The notes under the pieces are model-generated. The model was not told the origin of the DNA, did not search any database, and saw only the letters and a list, made by a program, of their open reading frames with translations. A stretch of 43,961 nucleotides of DNA, from contig JAZREA010000003.1 in assembly GCA_045660545.1 (NCBI GenBank), positions 1 through 43,961 of the forward strand, in the 5' to 3' direction. The position numbers and the translations under genes were made by a program. Below are positions 12,730-21,071 of this stretch, in pieces; positions within the stretch are counted from its first letter, which is position 1; every line of letters starts with the position of its first letter. The DNA is from JAZREA01 sp045660545. Lineage in GTDB: Bacteria > Bacillota > Clostridia > Monoglobales > Firm-18.

Positions 12730-15432
12730 TTGAAATCTTTTAGAAGATTACTCTCAATTGTTTTGACGATTGCAATGCTTGTTGCATCGTTTGCAACCGT
12801 TAGCGCTGCTAACAATTCCCCAAGTACTGAGTACTGGGCAGCAGAAGCTCTTGCTTCCGCTGTGAAAAACGGAATTTTACAAGGAAAGGAAAACGGCAAC
12901 TTAGACCCCGCAGGTCTGCTTACAAGAGCGGAAATGGCCGCAATTATTGTAAGAGCCTTTGGCGCTACTGTCGAAGCTGACATTAGAAGCTATTCGGACC
13001 TTGTTCCGAGTGCGTGGTACTACCGCGACTTTGCAAAGGCTGTACATATGGGCGTGTTTACCGGCACAGGCAGCGGGCTTATGTCTCCTTCCAACAACAT
13101 AACCCGTGAGGAAGCCTTCACTGTTTTCTCAAGAGCTATGGTTTATGAGAGCGAGGACCTATCCGCTCTTTCAAGATACAACGACTCGGCAAGCATCAGC
13201 CAGTGGGCCGCAAAATACGTCGCTCCTTTAGCTTCAAGAGGCTATGTTAACGGCGACGACCTTGGAAACTTCAACCCCAAGGCCAACATCACAAGAGCAG
13301 AGTTTGCTCAGTTTATGCACAATATGTTCAAAACCTACATCGCAGGCAGCGGCACATTTAGCAGCGTTGGCGCCGACTGCGTAATGTTAAAGGGTGAAGA
13401 CGTAACATTGCAAGACGTTACCATTGAAGGCGACCTTGTAATCGGCGACGGAGCCGGCAAAGGAAAAATCGTCCTGAAAAACGTTGACGTTAAGGGCAGA
13501 ATTTTAGTAAGAGGTGCGGCTGTAATAAAGCTTGTTGACACTACTGTCGGCGACCGCATTGTAGTTAAGAACATTAACAACACCGTTCACTTTGACAACT
13601 ACAAAGACTACCCCGCTTTCAAAAACATATCAGAGCTTACAAAGGTTACATACAAAACCAGGTCGGGCGGTTCTTCTTCTTCGTCGTCGAGCGAAACCCT
13701 TAAATTTATAGCCACCATCGGTATCGACCCAAGAGACCTTGAACTTGATTCGTACTACGAAAGTGATACAAGATTTGCAGACACTGTAAAAGACATACTA
13801 TCCAACAAAAAAACAAGAATACTTAACGCACTGGAATTGTCGGATGCAGAAACAAAGCTCAAACAGAACTTGATTGATTTTGGAGTTATCGACTCTTCTG
13901 ACAACGTGCTTATTCAGAGCATAGCGATGAAGTTCGCAGACATTATCGGCGAAGAAAACGTTGAGGACACCATTATATCCAGCGCGAACGACCTCTTTAC
14001 AAGCAACGCCGCATTGGAAACAGAAATTGTGGACTACCTCATAATGCACGCTGAATCTTCCAACCCGCAGGACGTACAGACCGCAAAAGACCTTATAGTA
14101 AACGCTATGAGGAGCGAAGTTGAAACAAGCGAAGGTATGCTTGCTGCAAAGGATATGTTAGATGACTTCTTAAGTGATCCTGTTGACACAACATTCTACG
14201 ACATCATTTTAGACGAGCTTGCAAGCATAGACGCAAACGTTTTATTACTTGACAAGCCAACTGTTATCTCCATGATACTCGACACATTCGAAACAGACGG
14301 GGGCTTCCGTGAGGAAGTTATAACATCTTTTGCTGAATATATGATCAGCAACACTGATATAATTCACACCATAATCGATACCATCATCGATTACATCGAC
14401 GGTCATCCAGACGTTCGCGAACAGATTGTTTTGGACATCATCGACAAAATTTATTCAGATACATTTGACCTGCTCTTAGACCAGATAATCAACGAAGAAG
14501 AGTTCGACGTTACACCTGACAACTACTTTATAGCAGAAGGTCTTAAAGTGAAGGTTGAAGAAACCACAATAGACGCTATTAAGACTATGATTCCTGCCAG
14601 ATTGTTCGCAATTTATCCGGAAAGCAAGCTTGCTGAAATATTTAACGACGCAAAGGACAGACTGCTTGTCGACATCAACGAAGCTATTTACGACGCTAAG
14701 CACGGACAGAACGCGAAAATAGCAAGCGGATTTACCTTTATCATCAACCCGGTTGAAGACATTTACATTCCTGTATACGAAAGATTGGTAGAGCTCCTTG
14801 AAGGAAGATTCGGCGACAACTACTACTACGCTGACAACCAGGCTCTTCAGGATTTGATAGAACTTTTTGAATGCGGAAACGTATTCACATACGACATATC
14901 TTCACCAAGCGGATACAAGATAAAGTCGATTGCAGAATACTACGACCTTATGAACAACGTTGTAATCCTCCAGGATGAAGCTATGACCTGGTACAAAGAG
15001 AACCTTACACCAGCACAGCTTGAAGCGCTTATGGAAGATTACGAGGAACTTGCCATAAAATACGCAAACATTTTCGCACGTATTGCAGGGGACTACGCTA
15101 CAAACGGCACAATCCCGTCAGTTCCGGGCAGCGAATTTATAGCAAAAATTGAAGCTTCAATAAAGGCTAAATATCCACAGCTCGTTGAAAAGTTGATTGA
15201 CAAGTACAACGAAAGCGACATATTAAAGGATATTTACACAAACGAAGACTACACCAAGTTGCAGCAGCGTGTAAAAGACGCATTTGACAACGTAGATATG
15301 ACAACTGATGAATTCTTCGACAAGTTACTCAAAAAAGCCGCTGTGACAGGTAAAGTTACAAAAATCAGCGAAGACGAATACGAAATCGCGTATGACAAGT
15401 ACTCTGTAAACTTTAGAAGAGTAGCAGAATAA
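12730..15432 (+). CDS. SLH-domain surface protein with beta-helix segment and long helical C-terminus
   Basis: I start at the TTG at 12730, because AAAGGG ends eight bases upstream; GTG 12721 and TTG 12724 overlap or crowd that site. The product (900 residues) has a signal peptide (residues 1-27, ending TVSA) and three SLH repeats (about 33-80, 85-140, 155-208) for anchoring to pyruvylated cell-wall polymer. Each SLH repeat carries an ITRAE/LTRAE-type motif. Next is a right-handed beta-helix-like stretch resembling bactofilin/polymer-forming repeats (about 215-285: VTLQDVTIEGDLVIG and similar rungs), then a Ser-rich linker. About 590 acidic, helical residues of unknown function follow. It is probably an S-layer-associated structural protein. 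Confidence 0.88.
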   Translation: MKSFRRLLSIVLTIAMLVASFATVSAANNSPSTEYWAAEALASAVKNGILQGKENGNLDPAGLLTRAEMAAIIVRAFGATVEADIRSYSDLVPSAWYYRDFAKAVHMGVFTGTGSGLMSPSNNITREEAFTVFSRAMVYESEDLSALSRYNDSASISQWAAKYVAPLASRGYVNGDDLGNFNPKANITRAEFAQFMHNMFKTYIAGSGTFSSVGADCVMLKGEDVTLQDVTIEGDLVIGDGAGKGKIVLKNVDVKGRILVRGAAVIKLVDTTVGDRIVVKNINNTVHFDNYKDYPAFKNISELTKVTYKTRSGGSSSSSSSETLKFIATIGIDPRDLELDSYYESDTRFADTVKDILSNKKTRILNALELSDAETKLKQNLIDFGVIDSSDNVLIQSIAMKFADIIGEENVEDTIISSANDLFTSNAALETEIVDYLIMHAESSNPQDVQTAKDLIVNAMRSEVETSEGMLAAKDMLDDFLSDPVDTTFYDIILDELASIDANVLLLDKPTVISMILDTFETDGGFREEVITSFAEYMISNTDIIHTIIDTIIDYIDGHPDVREQIVLDIIDKIYSDTFDLLLDQIINEEEFDVTPDNYFIAEGLKVKVEETTIDAIKTMIPARLFAIYPESKLAEIFNDAKDRLLVDINEAIYDAKHGQNAKIASGFTFIINPVEDIYIPVYERLVELLEGRFGDNYYYADNQALQDLIELFECGNVFTYDISSPSGYKIKSIAEYYDLMNNVVILQDEAMTWYKENLTPAQLEALMEDYEELAIKYANIFARIAGDYATNGTIPSVPGSEFIAKIEASIKAKYPQLVEKLIDKYNESDILKDIYTNEDYTKLQQRVKDAFDNVDMTTDEFFDKLLKKAAVTGKVTKISEDEYEIAYDKYSVNFRRVAE

Positions 15433-15443
15433 TATTCACAAAC

Positions 15444-15477
15444 AAAACGGGCATAATTAAAAAATTATGCCCGTTTT
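15444..15477 (+). terminator. Terminator between the two SLH genes
   Basis: AAAACGGGCATAATT (15444-15458) pairs perfectly with AATTATGCCCGTTTT (15463-15477) across an AAAA loop. The T-run is part of the stem, so partial readthrough to the second SLH gene is possible; no separate promoter was seen in the 63-base gap. Confidence 0.85.
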
Positions 15478-15495
15478 AACCAGGAGGAACAAAGC

Positions 15496-16551
15496 ATGAG
15501 AAAACTGATTTCCCTTTTGATAGTTACAGTAATGATAGCCGCCTCTTTTAGCGCTTATGCGGCAGAAGCTACTAAGATTACTTTTACTGACGTAGATGCT
15601 TCAACGGAAGCAGGAAGCGCAATCTACAAGCTCGCTAACGCAGGCGTTATAAACGGACGCGGAGACGGCACATTCGACCCTAACGGCTTGCTGACAAGAG
15701 CAGAGCTTTGCAAGATGGTCAACCTTGTTTTCGGCTATACAGAAGCAAGCACCACAAAGTTTAGCGACGTAAAACCTACTGACTGGTTTTATTCATACGT
15801 TTTGGTGGCCGAAAAAGCAGGCTACGTTGCAGGATATGGCGACGGTAAGTTCCACGGACTTGACAACCTTACAAGAGAACAGGTGTGTGTAATTTTATCA
15901 AGAGTTGCTAACCTGTTTGACATACCTTACACAGGCAAAATCGCAGACGCCGTTTCTGAATGGGCAAGACCCGCTGTAAACAAAGTACTTGCAAACCACA
16001 TTATGAGTGTTGACAAAGACAACAACTTCCGCGCGACTCAAAACATTACAAGAGCCGAGCTTGCAGTTGTTTTGGCAAACTTTGTAAAGGACAAAGCTGA
16101 AGAAACCACAAAGCCTGAAAAAGAAGAAAACACTACTCCTCCGGGTGGAGGCGGTGGCGGTGGCGGTGGTGCCGGTGGTGGCGGCGGTGGCGGCGACAGC
16201 ACACCAATCGACACACAAAAGCAAAACGCGATTGTGTCCAAGTTAAGATTTACCATTTCTGAGCTTAACTCCTTAGAATTTACCACCAAAGAGGCAGCTG
16301 TTATAACGATAATTATAAACACTATGAACAAGGTTATCCGCGACGCCGAAAGAGGCAAGAAGATTTACGTGGAAGACTACATTATAAACAACTACGGAAG
16401 CGAAATTGAAAAAGCGCAGAATCTTTATTATGCTATGAGCGACCAGGAGATGACAAGCTTTGAGTCAAAGCTGCTTGACCTTGACATAACAGTAGTTAAT
16501 GATTTAGCTAAACTTCTCTTTGGAATAGACAACATCAGAGACCATATATAA
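15496..16551 (+). CDS. SLH-domain surface protein with polyglycine linker
   Basis: A 351-residue secreted protein starting at an ATG with AGGAGG. A signal peptide (1-22, ending SAYA) precedes three SLH repeats (about 25-75, 88-140, 150-200), an EET-KPEKEE-rich spacer, and a glycine tract of 17 Gly broken by one Ala (about 217-234). A C-terminal helical domain of about 115 residues follows, similar in style to the C-terminal part of the preceding SLH protein. The SLH part should bind cell-wall polymer and the glycine tract is a flexible linker. The function of the C-terminal domain is unknown. Tandem placement and shared architecture suggest duplication and divergence. Confidence 0.87.
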   Translation: MRKLISLLIVTVMIAASFSAYAAEATKITFTDVDASTEAGSAIYKLANAGVINGRGDGTFDPNGLLTRAELCKMVNLVFGYTEASTTKFSDVKPTDWFYSYVLVAEKAGYVAGYGDGKFHGLDNLTREQVCVILSRVANLFDIPYTGKIADAVSEWARPAVNKVLANHIMSVDKDNNFRATQNITRAELAVVLANFVKDKAEETTKPEKEENTTPPGGGGGGGGGAGGGGGGGDSTPIDTQKQNAIVSKLRFTISELNSLEFTTKEAAVITIIINTMNKVIRDAERGKKIYVEDYIINNYGSEIEKAQNLYYAMSDQEMTSFESKLLDLDITVVNDLAKLLFGIDNIRDHI

Positions 16552-16558
16552 AAATTCA

Positions 16559-16600
16559 GGCCGTATCAAAATGAAATCTTTTTGATACGGCCTCTTTTTT
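16559..16600. terminator. Terminator between convergent SLH and Na/Pi genes
   Basis: GGCCGTATCAAAA (16559-16571) pairs with TTTTGATACGGCC (16580-16592), followed by a T-rich run on the plus strand. It probably serves both converging genes. Confidence 0.88.
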
Positions 16601-18353
16601 ATATACAATATCGGGCGCTGAACTTTTGATACATATCGTTGAAGTGGTCATTTTTATACTTGATGTCGTTTAAATACTTATGGGTTCCAAAGCTATTATG
16701 CTTTGTTTCTATAACCGCTACTGCTATGTTAGAACAATGGTCGGAAACTCGCTTATAGTTGTTTAACATATCGGAGAGCACAAATCCAGTCTCGATTGTG
16801 CACCGCCCGTTTCTAAGCCGATTTATGTGGCTGGTTTTGATTTCTGCCGCAAGAGTGTCTATTACCTGTTCTAACGGCTCGACGTTAATGGCGGTCTTTA
16901 CATCGTCGTCTCGGTATGTTTTAAAGGTGATTGAAAGTATTTCCTCTATGGCGTCCTTTAAAACTTTTATTTCGTGTTTGGCCTCTTGGGAAAAGATTAT
17001 TTTTTTATCCTTTATTTCTTCCTCACACTTTAAGAGGTTCAAAGCGTGGTCACCCATCCGTTCAAACTCGCCTATTGTGTGGAGCATTTTTGAAACGAGC
17101 CTGCTATCCTCGCCCGAGAGCGGCTGCGTGGACAGCCTGACAAGATACGTGCCGAGCTTGTCCTCGTACATATCCAGCTCTTCCTCTTTGGCTATTATAT
17201 TTTCCTTTATTTTTGCATCAAATTTCTCAGGCATATTCATTACAAGACGCACGATTTCAAACGAGAGGGCGCACATTTTGTCCGCAAGGCTGCTGCACTC
17301 GCCTATTGCAACTGATGGCGAAAGGAAAACTCTGTCGTCGATATACAAGGATTTTTCAAAGCTATTTGACGAGCTCTTTTTATCCGAAACGGCCCTCTTC
17401 GCAATCCAGACAAGGCCTCCTGAAAAAGGCATAAGGACTACTGTTGAAATAAGATTAAAAACAGTGTGTGAAAACGCTATGCTCACAGGAGAGGCCGCGA
17501 GAGAAAAATAGCCCGACAAAACATTACTGCCAAACACATAATAAATCACAAGGCATATGACCGTTCCAAAGACATTGATTAAAGTATGGATAAACGCTAC
17601 CCTTTTAGCATTTGCATTTGTCCCAACGCTCGATATTACAGAGGTTATACAAGTGCCGATGTTCTGGCCCATAATTATCGGGATGGCGGCAGCGTTGGTT
17701 ATCCCTCCCGTTAAAGAGAGCGCCTGCAAAATACCCACAGACGCAGACGAGCTTTGAATCGCAATCGTTACAAACACCCCGACTATTACCCCGAAAAACG
17801 GATTATTAAAGCGAGTGAACAGCTCGGCAAAGCTTTTTGACTCAGAAAGAGGACTGACCGCATCGGTCATAAACTTCATACCGTACATCAAAATCGCAAA
17901 ACCTATTAATACTGTTCCGATGCTCTTTTTGCGCTCGCTTTTGCCCAGCATAATCATTATGATTCCAACGAGAGCGACTATTGCAGAGAAATTCTCCGGT
18001 TTTAGCATCTGGACTGCAACGTTTTTGCTCTCTATTCCCGAAAGGGACAAAACCCAGGCGGTAAGAGTGGTGCCGATGTTTGCGCCGAAGATTATGCTTA
18101 TCGTCTGGCTAAAACGCATAATCCCTGAATTTACAAGCCCAACAAGCATAACCGTACACGCCGACGACGACTGGATTGCCATAGTGATTACCGCACCGAG
18201 AGTGAGACTTACAAATCGGTTTGACGTCATCTTTTTAAGCAGTTGTTCAAGCCTTCCTCCCGCCATCTTTTCCAGGCTTACAGACATAACCTGCATACCA
18301 AACAAAAACAAGGCAAGCCCGCCCACAAGACGTAGTATTGAAAATATATTCAT
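16599..18353 (-). CDS. Na+/phosphate cotransporter (NptA/PNaS family) with C-terminal PhoU domain
   Basis: A 584-residue protein. The membrane half contains the two inverted-repeat signature motifs of the family, each with QSSSA (AIQSSSACTVMLVG near 60 and AIQSSSASVGILQ near 200). Each repeat also carries a GANIGTT/GQNIGT motif. About eight hydrophobic segments run to residue 320. The C-terminal third is a PhoU-like helical bundle (VRLVMNMPEKFDAKIKENI..., MGDHALNL, SDHCSNIA). It imports phosphate with sodium across the cytoplasmic membrane, and the PhoU-like part probably tunes transport. Single gene with an AAAGGGG ribosome binding site, divergent from the pyridoxal kinase gene. Confidence 0.9.
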   Translation of the reverse strand: MNIFSILRLVGGLALFLFGMQVMSVSLEKMAGGRLEQLLKKMTSNRFVSLTLGAVITMAIQSSSACTVMLVGLVNSGIMRFSQTISIIFGANIGTTLTAWVLSLSGIESKNVAVQMLKPENFSAIVALVGIIMIMLGKSERKKSIGTVLIGFAILMYGMKFMTDAVSPLSESKSFAELFTRFNNPFFGVIVGVFVTIAIQSSSASVGILQALSLTGGITNAAAIPIIMGQNIGTCITSVISSVGTNANAKRVAFIHTLINVFGTVICLVIYYVFGSNVLSGYFSLAASPVSIAFSHTVFNLISTVVLMPFSGGLVWIAKRAVSDKKSSSNSFEKSLYIDDRVFLSPSVAIGECSSLADKMCALSFEIVRLVMNMPEKFDAKIKENIIAKEEELDMYEDKLGTYLVRLSTQPLSGEDSRLVSKMLHTIGEFERMGDHALNLLKCEEEIKDKKIIFSQEAKHEIKVLKDAIEEILSITFKTYRDDDVKTAINVEPLEQVIDTLAAEIKTSHINRLRNGRCTIETGFVLSDMLNNYKRVSDHCSNIAVAVIETKHNSFGTHKYLNDIKYKNDHFNDMYQKFSARYCI

Positions 18354-18517
18354 TTTACTTCCCCTTTGATATTCTTTGTTATATTATTAGCAGTTTTTAC
18401 AACATTTACCCTTGTTACAGATTATTTATCTTTTATCTGGTATTATTAATATTTACCGATTTGACTATTTTAATATTATCAAAAGTTATATATAATACAT
18501 CCTAAGGAGTGATATCG

Positions 18518-19360
18518 ATGAAAAGGATTGTTACTATACAGGACATATCGTGTCTGGGTAAATGCTCGCTTACAGTGGCTCTTCCCGTTATTTCGGCTAT
18601 GGGTATAGAAACGGCTATTGTGCCTACGGCGGTGCTTTCTACACACACGTGGTTTGATAACTTTACATTTTTAGACCTGACTGACGAGATTACTCCTATC
18701 GCGGATCACTGGGAAAAGGAAGGCTTTGCTTTCGACGCTATATACACAGGTTACCTCGGCTCGATCAGGCAGATAAACATTGTATCAGACTTTATCGACC
18801 GTTTCAGAACAGATAAAAACGTAGTATTTGTCGACCCCGCTATGGCTGACGACGGCAAGCTTTACAAAGGGTTTGACATGGACTTTGTGGCGCAGATGGC
18901 AAAGCTTTGTGCAAAGGCAGACGTGGTTGTACCAAACATTACCGAAGCGGCGCTTATTCTCGGCGAGGAGTACATATCAGAAGGATACAGCGAAGACTAC
19001 ATAAAGAACTTGCTCGTTAAGCTTTGCGCGCTTGGGTGCAAAAAGGCAGTGCTTACAGGCGTAAGCTTTGCCCCTGACAAGCTGGGCGCTATGATATACG
19101 ACTCGGAAAGTGGCGAATTTTACAGCTACTTTAACGACAAGGTTCCGTACATGAGCCACGGCACGGGCGACGTATTTGCCAGCGCATGTGTGGGCGCTAT
19201 TGTAAGAGGAGCAAGCCTCCTTGACGCAGTTACTCTCGCAGCGGACTACACCTCCGAATGTATAAGGCTAAACTACAACGACAAAAATTCCAACCGCTAC
19301 GGAGTGGACTTTGAAACCAAAATCCCGTACTTAATAGAAAGTCTAAACAGAATATTATAA
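18518..19360 (+). CDS. pdxY: Pyridoxamine/pyridoxal kinase (PdxY-like)
   Basis: A 280-residue ribokinase-superfamily protein matching the PdxY/PdxK pattern: an opening IQDISCLGKCSLTVALPVISAMG, PTAVLSTHT, the GYLGS segment, VVFVDPAMAD, VPNITEA, and the anion-hole/catalytic motif HGTGDVFAS. It phosphorylates pyridoxal, pyridoxamine or pyridoxine with ATP to make PLP, probably a salvage role. The ATG at 18518 is chosen because AAGGAG ends eight bases upstream; a GTG at 18509 overlaps that site. A TATAAT at 18491-18496 may be the -10, with no good -35. Confidence 0.85.
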   Translation: MKRIVTIQDISCLGKCSLTVALPVISAMGIETAIVPTAVLSTHTWFDNFTFLDLTDEITPIADHWEKEGFAFDAIYTGYLGSIRQINIVSDFIDRFRTDKNVVFVDPAMADDGKLYKGFDMDFVAQMAKLCAKADVVVPNITEAALILGEEYISEGYSEDYIKNLLVKLCALGCKKAVLTGVSFAPDKLGAMIYDSESGEFYSYFNDKVPYMSHGTGDVFASACVGAIVRGASLLDAVTLAADYTSECIRLNYNDKNSNRYGVDFETKIPYLIESLNRIL

Positions 19361-19362
19361 CA

Positions 19363-19396
19363 AAAAAGTGTGAAGCAAAACAGCTTCACACTTTTT
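19363..19396. terminator. Bidirectional terminator between pdxY and mscL
   Basis: AAAAAGTGTGAAGC (19363-19376), loop AAAACA, GCTTCACACTTTTT (19383-19396). A-run and T-run flank both sides. Confidence 0.92.
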
Positions 19397-19410
19397 ATGT
19401 ATTAGTTTAA

Positions 19411-19818
19411 TCAGTCTTTTTTAAGCAAATCGCGTATTTCCGCAAGGAGCTCTTCGCTTGTCGGGCCTTTGGGTGCGGCCGGCTCCGGCTCGGGCTTTTT
19501 ATGCAGCTTTGAAATAGCCTTTACCATAAGGAATATGGACGCAGATATTATAAAGAAGTTTATAATCGACTGTATAAACGCGCCATATGTAATGGCAACC
19601 TCCGGTTTTACAACCTCGCCCATTTCTACTACTGCTGCGCTTATTACAAGCTTCATTTGTTTTAGGTCTATGCCTGATGTCATTACACCTACGACCGGCA
19701 TAATAATATCGTTAACCAAAGACGTTACTATCGCCCCGAAAGCAGAACCCATAACAACACCGACAGCCATGTCTACAACATTGCCCTTGGCAATGAACTT
19801 TTTAAACTCTTTTAACAT
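19411..19818 (-). CDS. mscL: Large-conductance mechanosensitive channel MscL
   Basis: A 135-residue protein with the MscL signature: N-terminal amphipathic helix MLKEFKKFIAKGNVVDMAVGVVMGSAFG, first membrane helix to about residue 45, periplasmic loop, second helix (about 75-100, FIQSIINFFIISASIFLMVKAI) and a C-terminal helical bundle (EELLAEIRDLLKK). It opens under membrane tension to release solutes after hypo-osmotic shock. GAGGTGAT precedes the ATG. The Pro/Glu-rich linker before the last helix is normal for the family. Confidence 0.96.
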   Translation of the reverse strand: MLKEFKKFIAKGNVVDMAVGVVMGSAFGAIVTSLVNDIIMPVVGVMTSGIDLKQMKLVISAAVVEMGEVVKPEVAITYGAFIQSIINFFIISASIFLMVKAISKLHKKPEPEPAAPKGPTSEELLAEIRDLLKKD

Positions 19819-19874
19819 TACTAATCACCTCTATCGACATTATACGGGTTTGGTCTTTTTTTGTCAAGTAATGT

Positions 19875-21059
19875 CTAAAATTTGCCGCTTTCATCCAAAG
19901 TAGCAAGGTTGGACCAGTCAAACACCGCTACTACTACGTCTGGCTTATGCTCTTTTATATACTCGCTGAGTGTAGATTCGTTATAGCTTCGCAAATCTAT
20001 TGAGTGCATTTCGTCGCAGCTACTATAAGCTATGGATTCAATCGCGTTTGTAAAGCTTGCGCCGTAGATTAAAACGTCGGGAAGTTCTTCACGATGTGTT
20101 TTAATAACTGTATTACCAAAGTCGCCACCCATATAATAGGTGTAGGCCACAGGCGACGTATCGTCCTCGGGCTCTGCGTAAACAAGCGGCGCGCCAAGAC
20201 TGCCGTTATTATACCTTTCAAACGGCACAGGCTCTTTAAGCTCTGCCCTTACAAGTCTTTCGTCGTTATATTTAAGTCCCATAATTTTTCTGTTTCTGGA
20301 GCCGAGGTACGGGTTTTTAAGCTCGGTGTAGTCAATGGCGCTATCGTCAGGGAAGTAAAGTGATTTACCTTTACTCTCGTTAACGACGTCCACCACGCTG
20401 CGCCATGTGTAAACTGCGCCGTGCATTGAATAGTGGTGGTCTGTTTTAGACGACATATAATCAGGATTGCCGGCATCTTTTGATTTTTCAAGCATATCAA
20501 GGTGAGTAACTCCGATTCTTTGCATCTCGGCTTTAAACCGCGGGATAACCACGTCCGTTACGTCGCTGCGAAGCGCAAGATACGCCGGGTAAGACGAGCT
20601 ATAATACACCGTCTGGGACGGAACAGTTACGAAGACGAACTTTCCGCCGTATTCCGAAACTGATTTTTGGACCTTTTCTACTTCCTCTATAAAGACGCCG
20701 AGTCTTCTTTGCTGTTCATCGGTCGCCATACTGTTAAAAGAGTTATAAGGCAGCAAAATGTCGTCTGTAACTACTATGTCGTTAACGACAGGTCTTTTAA
20801 GAACGAACATATCTATGGCGGCTTTCAGCTTTAATACAGCATCACGTTTAGGCGTATGGTCTGACGCCCAGGACTCGAAAGCATTGCCGAAGCTTCCATC
20901 CAAAACGCTCTCTTTACTAACGGCGGGCATCTTTGACAGATCTCTGTTTTCATAAAAAGAAATGTCGCCACTATCGACCAAGACAATGCTTGCCGAAATA
21001 TAAAGCGTCAAAACCGCGAGAAGTATTATTAACAATATGTCAGAAATCTTTTTTTGCAA
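19875..21059 (-). CDS. DHHW (AlgJ/AlgX-like) polysaccharide O-acetylation protein
   Basis: A membrane-anchored SGNH-type protein (about 394 residues). An N-terminal hydrophobic anchor (ILLIILLAVLTLYISASIVL) precedes an extracellular domain containing TDHHYSMHG, the DHH(W) motif with catalytic Asp/His candidates, and YGASF, the candidate nucleophile Ser. Relatives transfer or remove acetyl groups on exported polysaccharides, partnered with an MBOAT protein. I start at TTG 21059 because AGGAGG lies eight bases upstream; a GTG at 21066-21068 overlaps that site. It follows the MBOAT gene by about a dozen bases, so the two form an operon. Confidence 0.82.
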   Translation of the reverse strand: MQKKISDILLIILLAVLTLYISASIVLVDSGDISFYENRDLSKMPAVSKESVLDGSFGNAFESWASDHTPKRDAVLKLKAAIDMFVLKRPVVNDIVVTDDILLPYNSFNSMATDEQQRRLGVFIEEVEKVQKSVSEYGGKFVFVTVPSQTVYYSSSYPAYLALRSDVTDVVIPRFKAEMQRIGVTHLDMLEKSKDAGNPDYMSSKTDHHYSMHGAVYTWRSVVDVVNESKGKSLYFPDDSAIDYTELKNPYLGSRNRKIMGLKYNDERLVRAELKEPVPFERYNNGSLGAPLVYAEPEDDTSPVAYTYYMGGDFGNTVIKTHREELPDVLIYGASFTNAIESIAYSSCDEMHSIDLRSYNESTLSEYIKEHKPDVVVAVFDWSNLATLDESGKF

Positions 21060-21071
21060 AGCAAGCACCTC

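Noticed and set aside
15898..16358. Minus-strand frames opposite the polyglycine SLH gene
   Set aside because: Their Ala/Thr and poly-Pro composition is just the complement of the glycine tract; no start signals.
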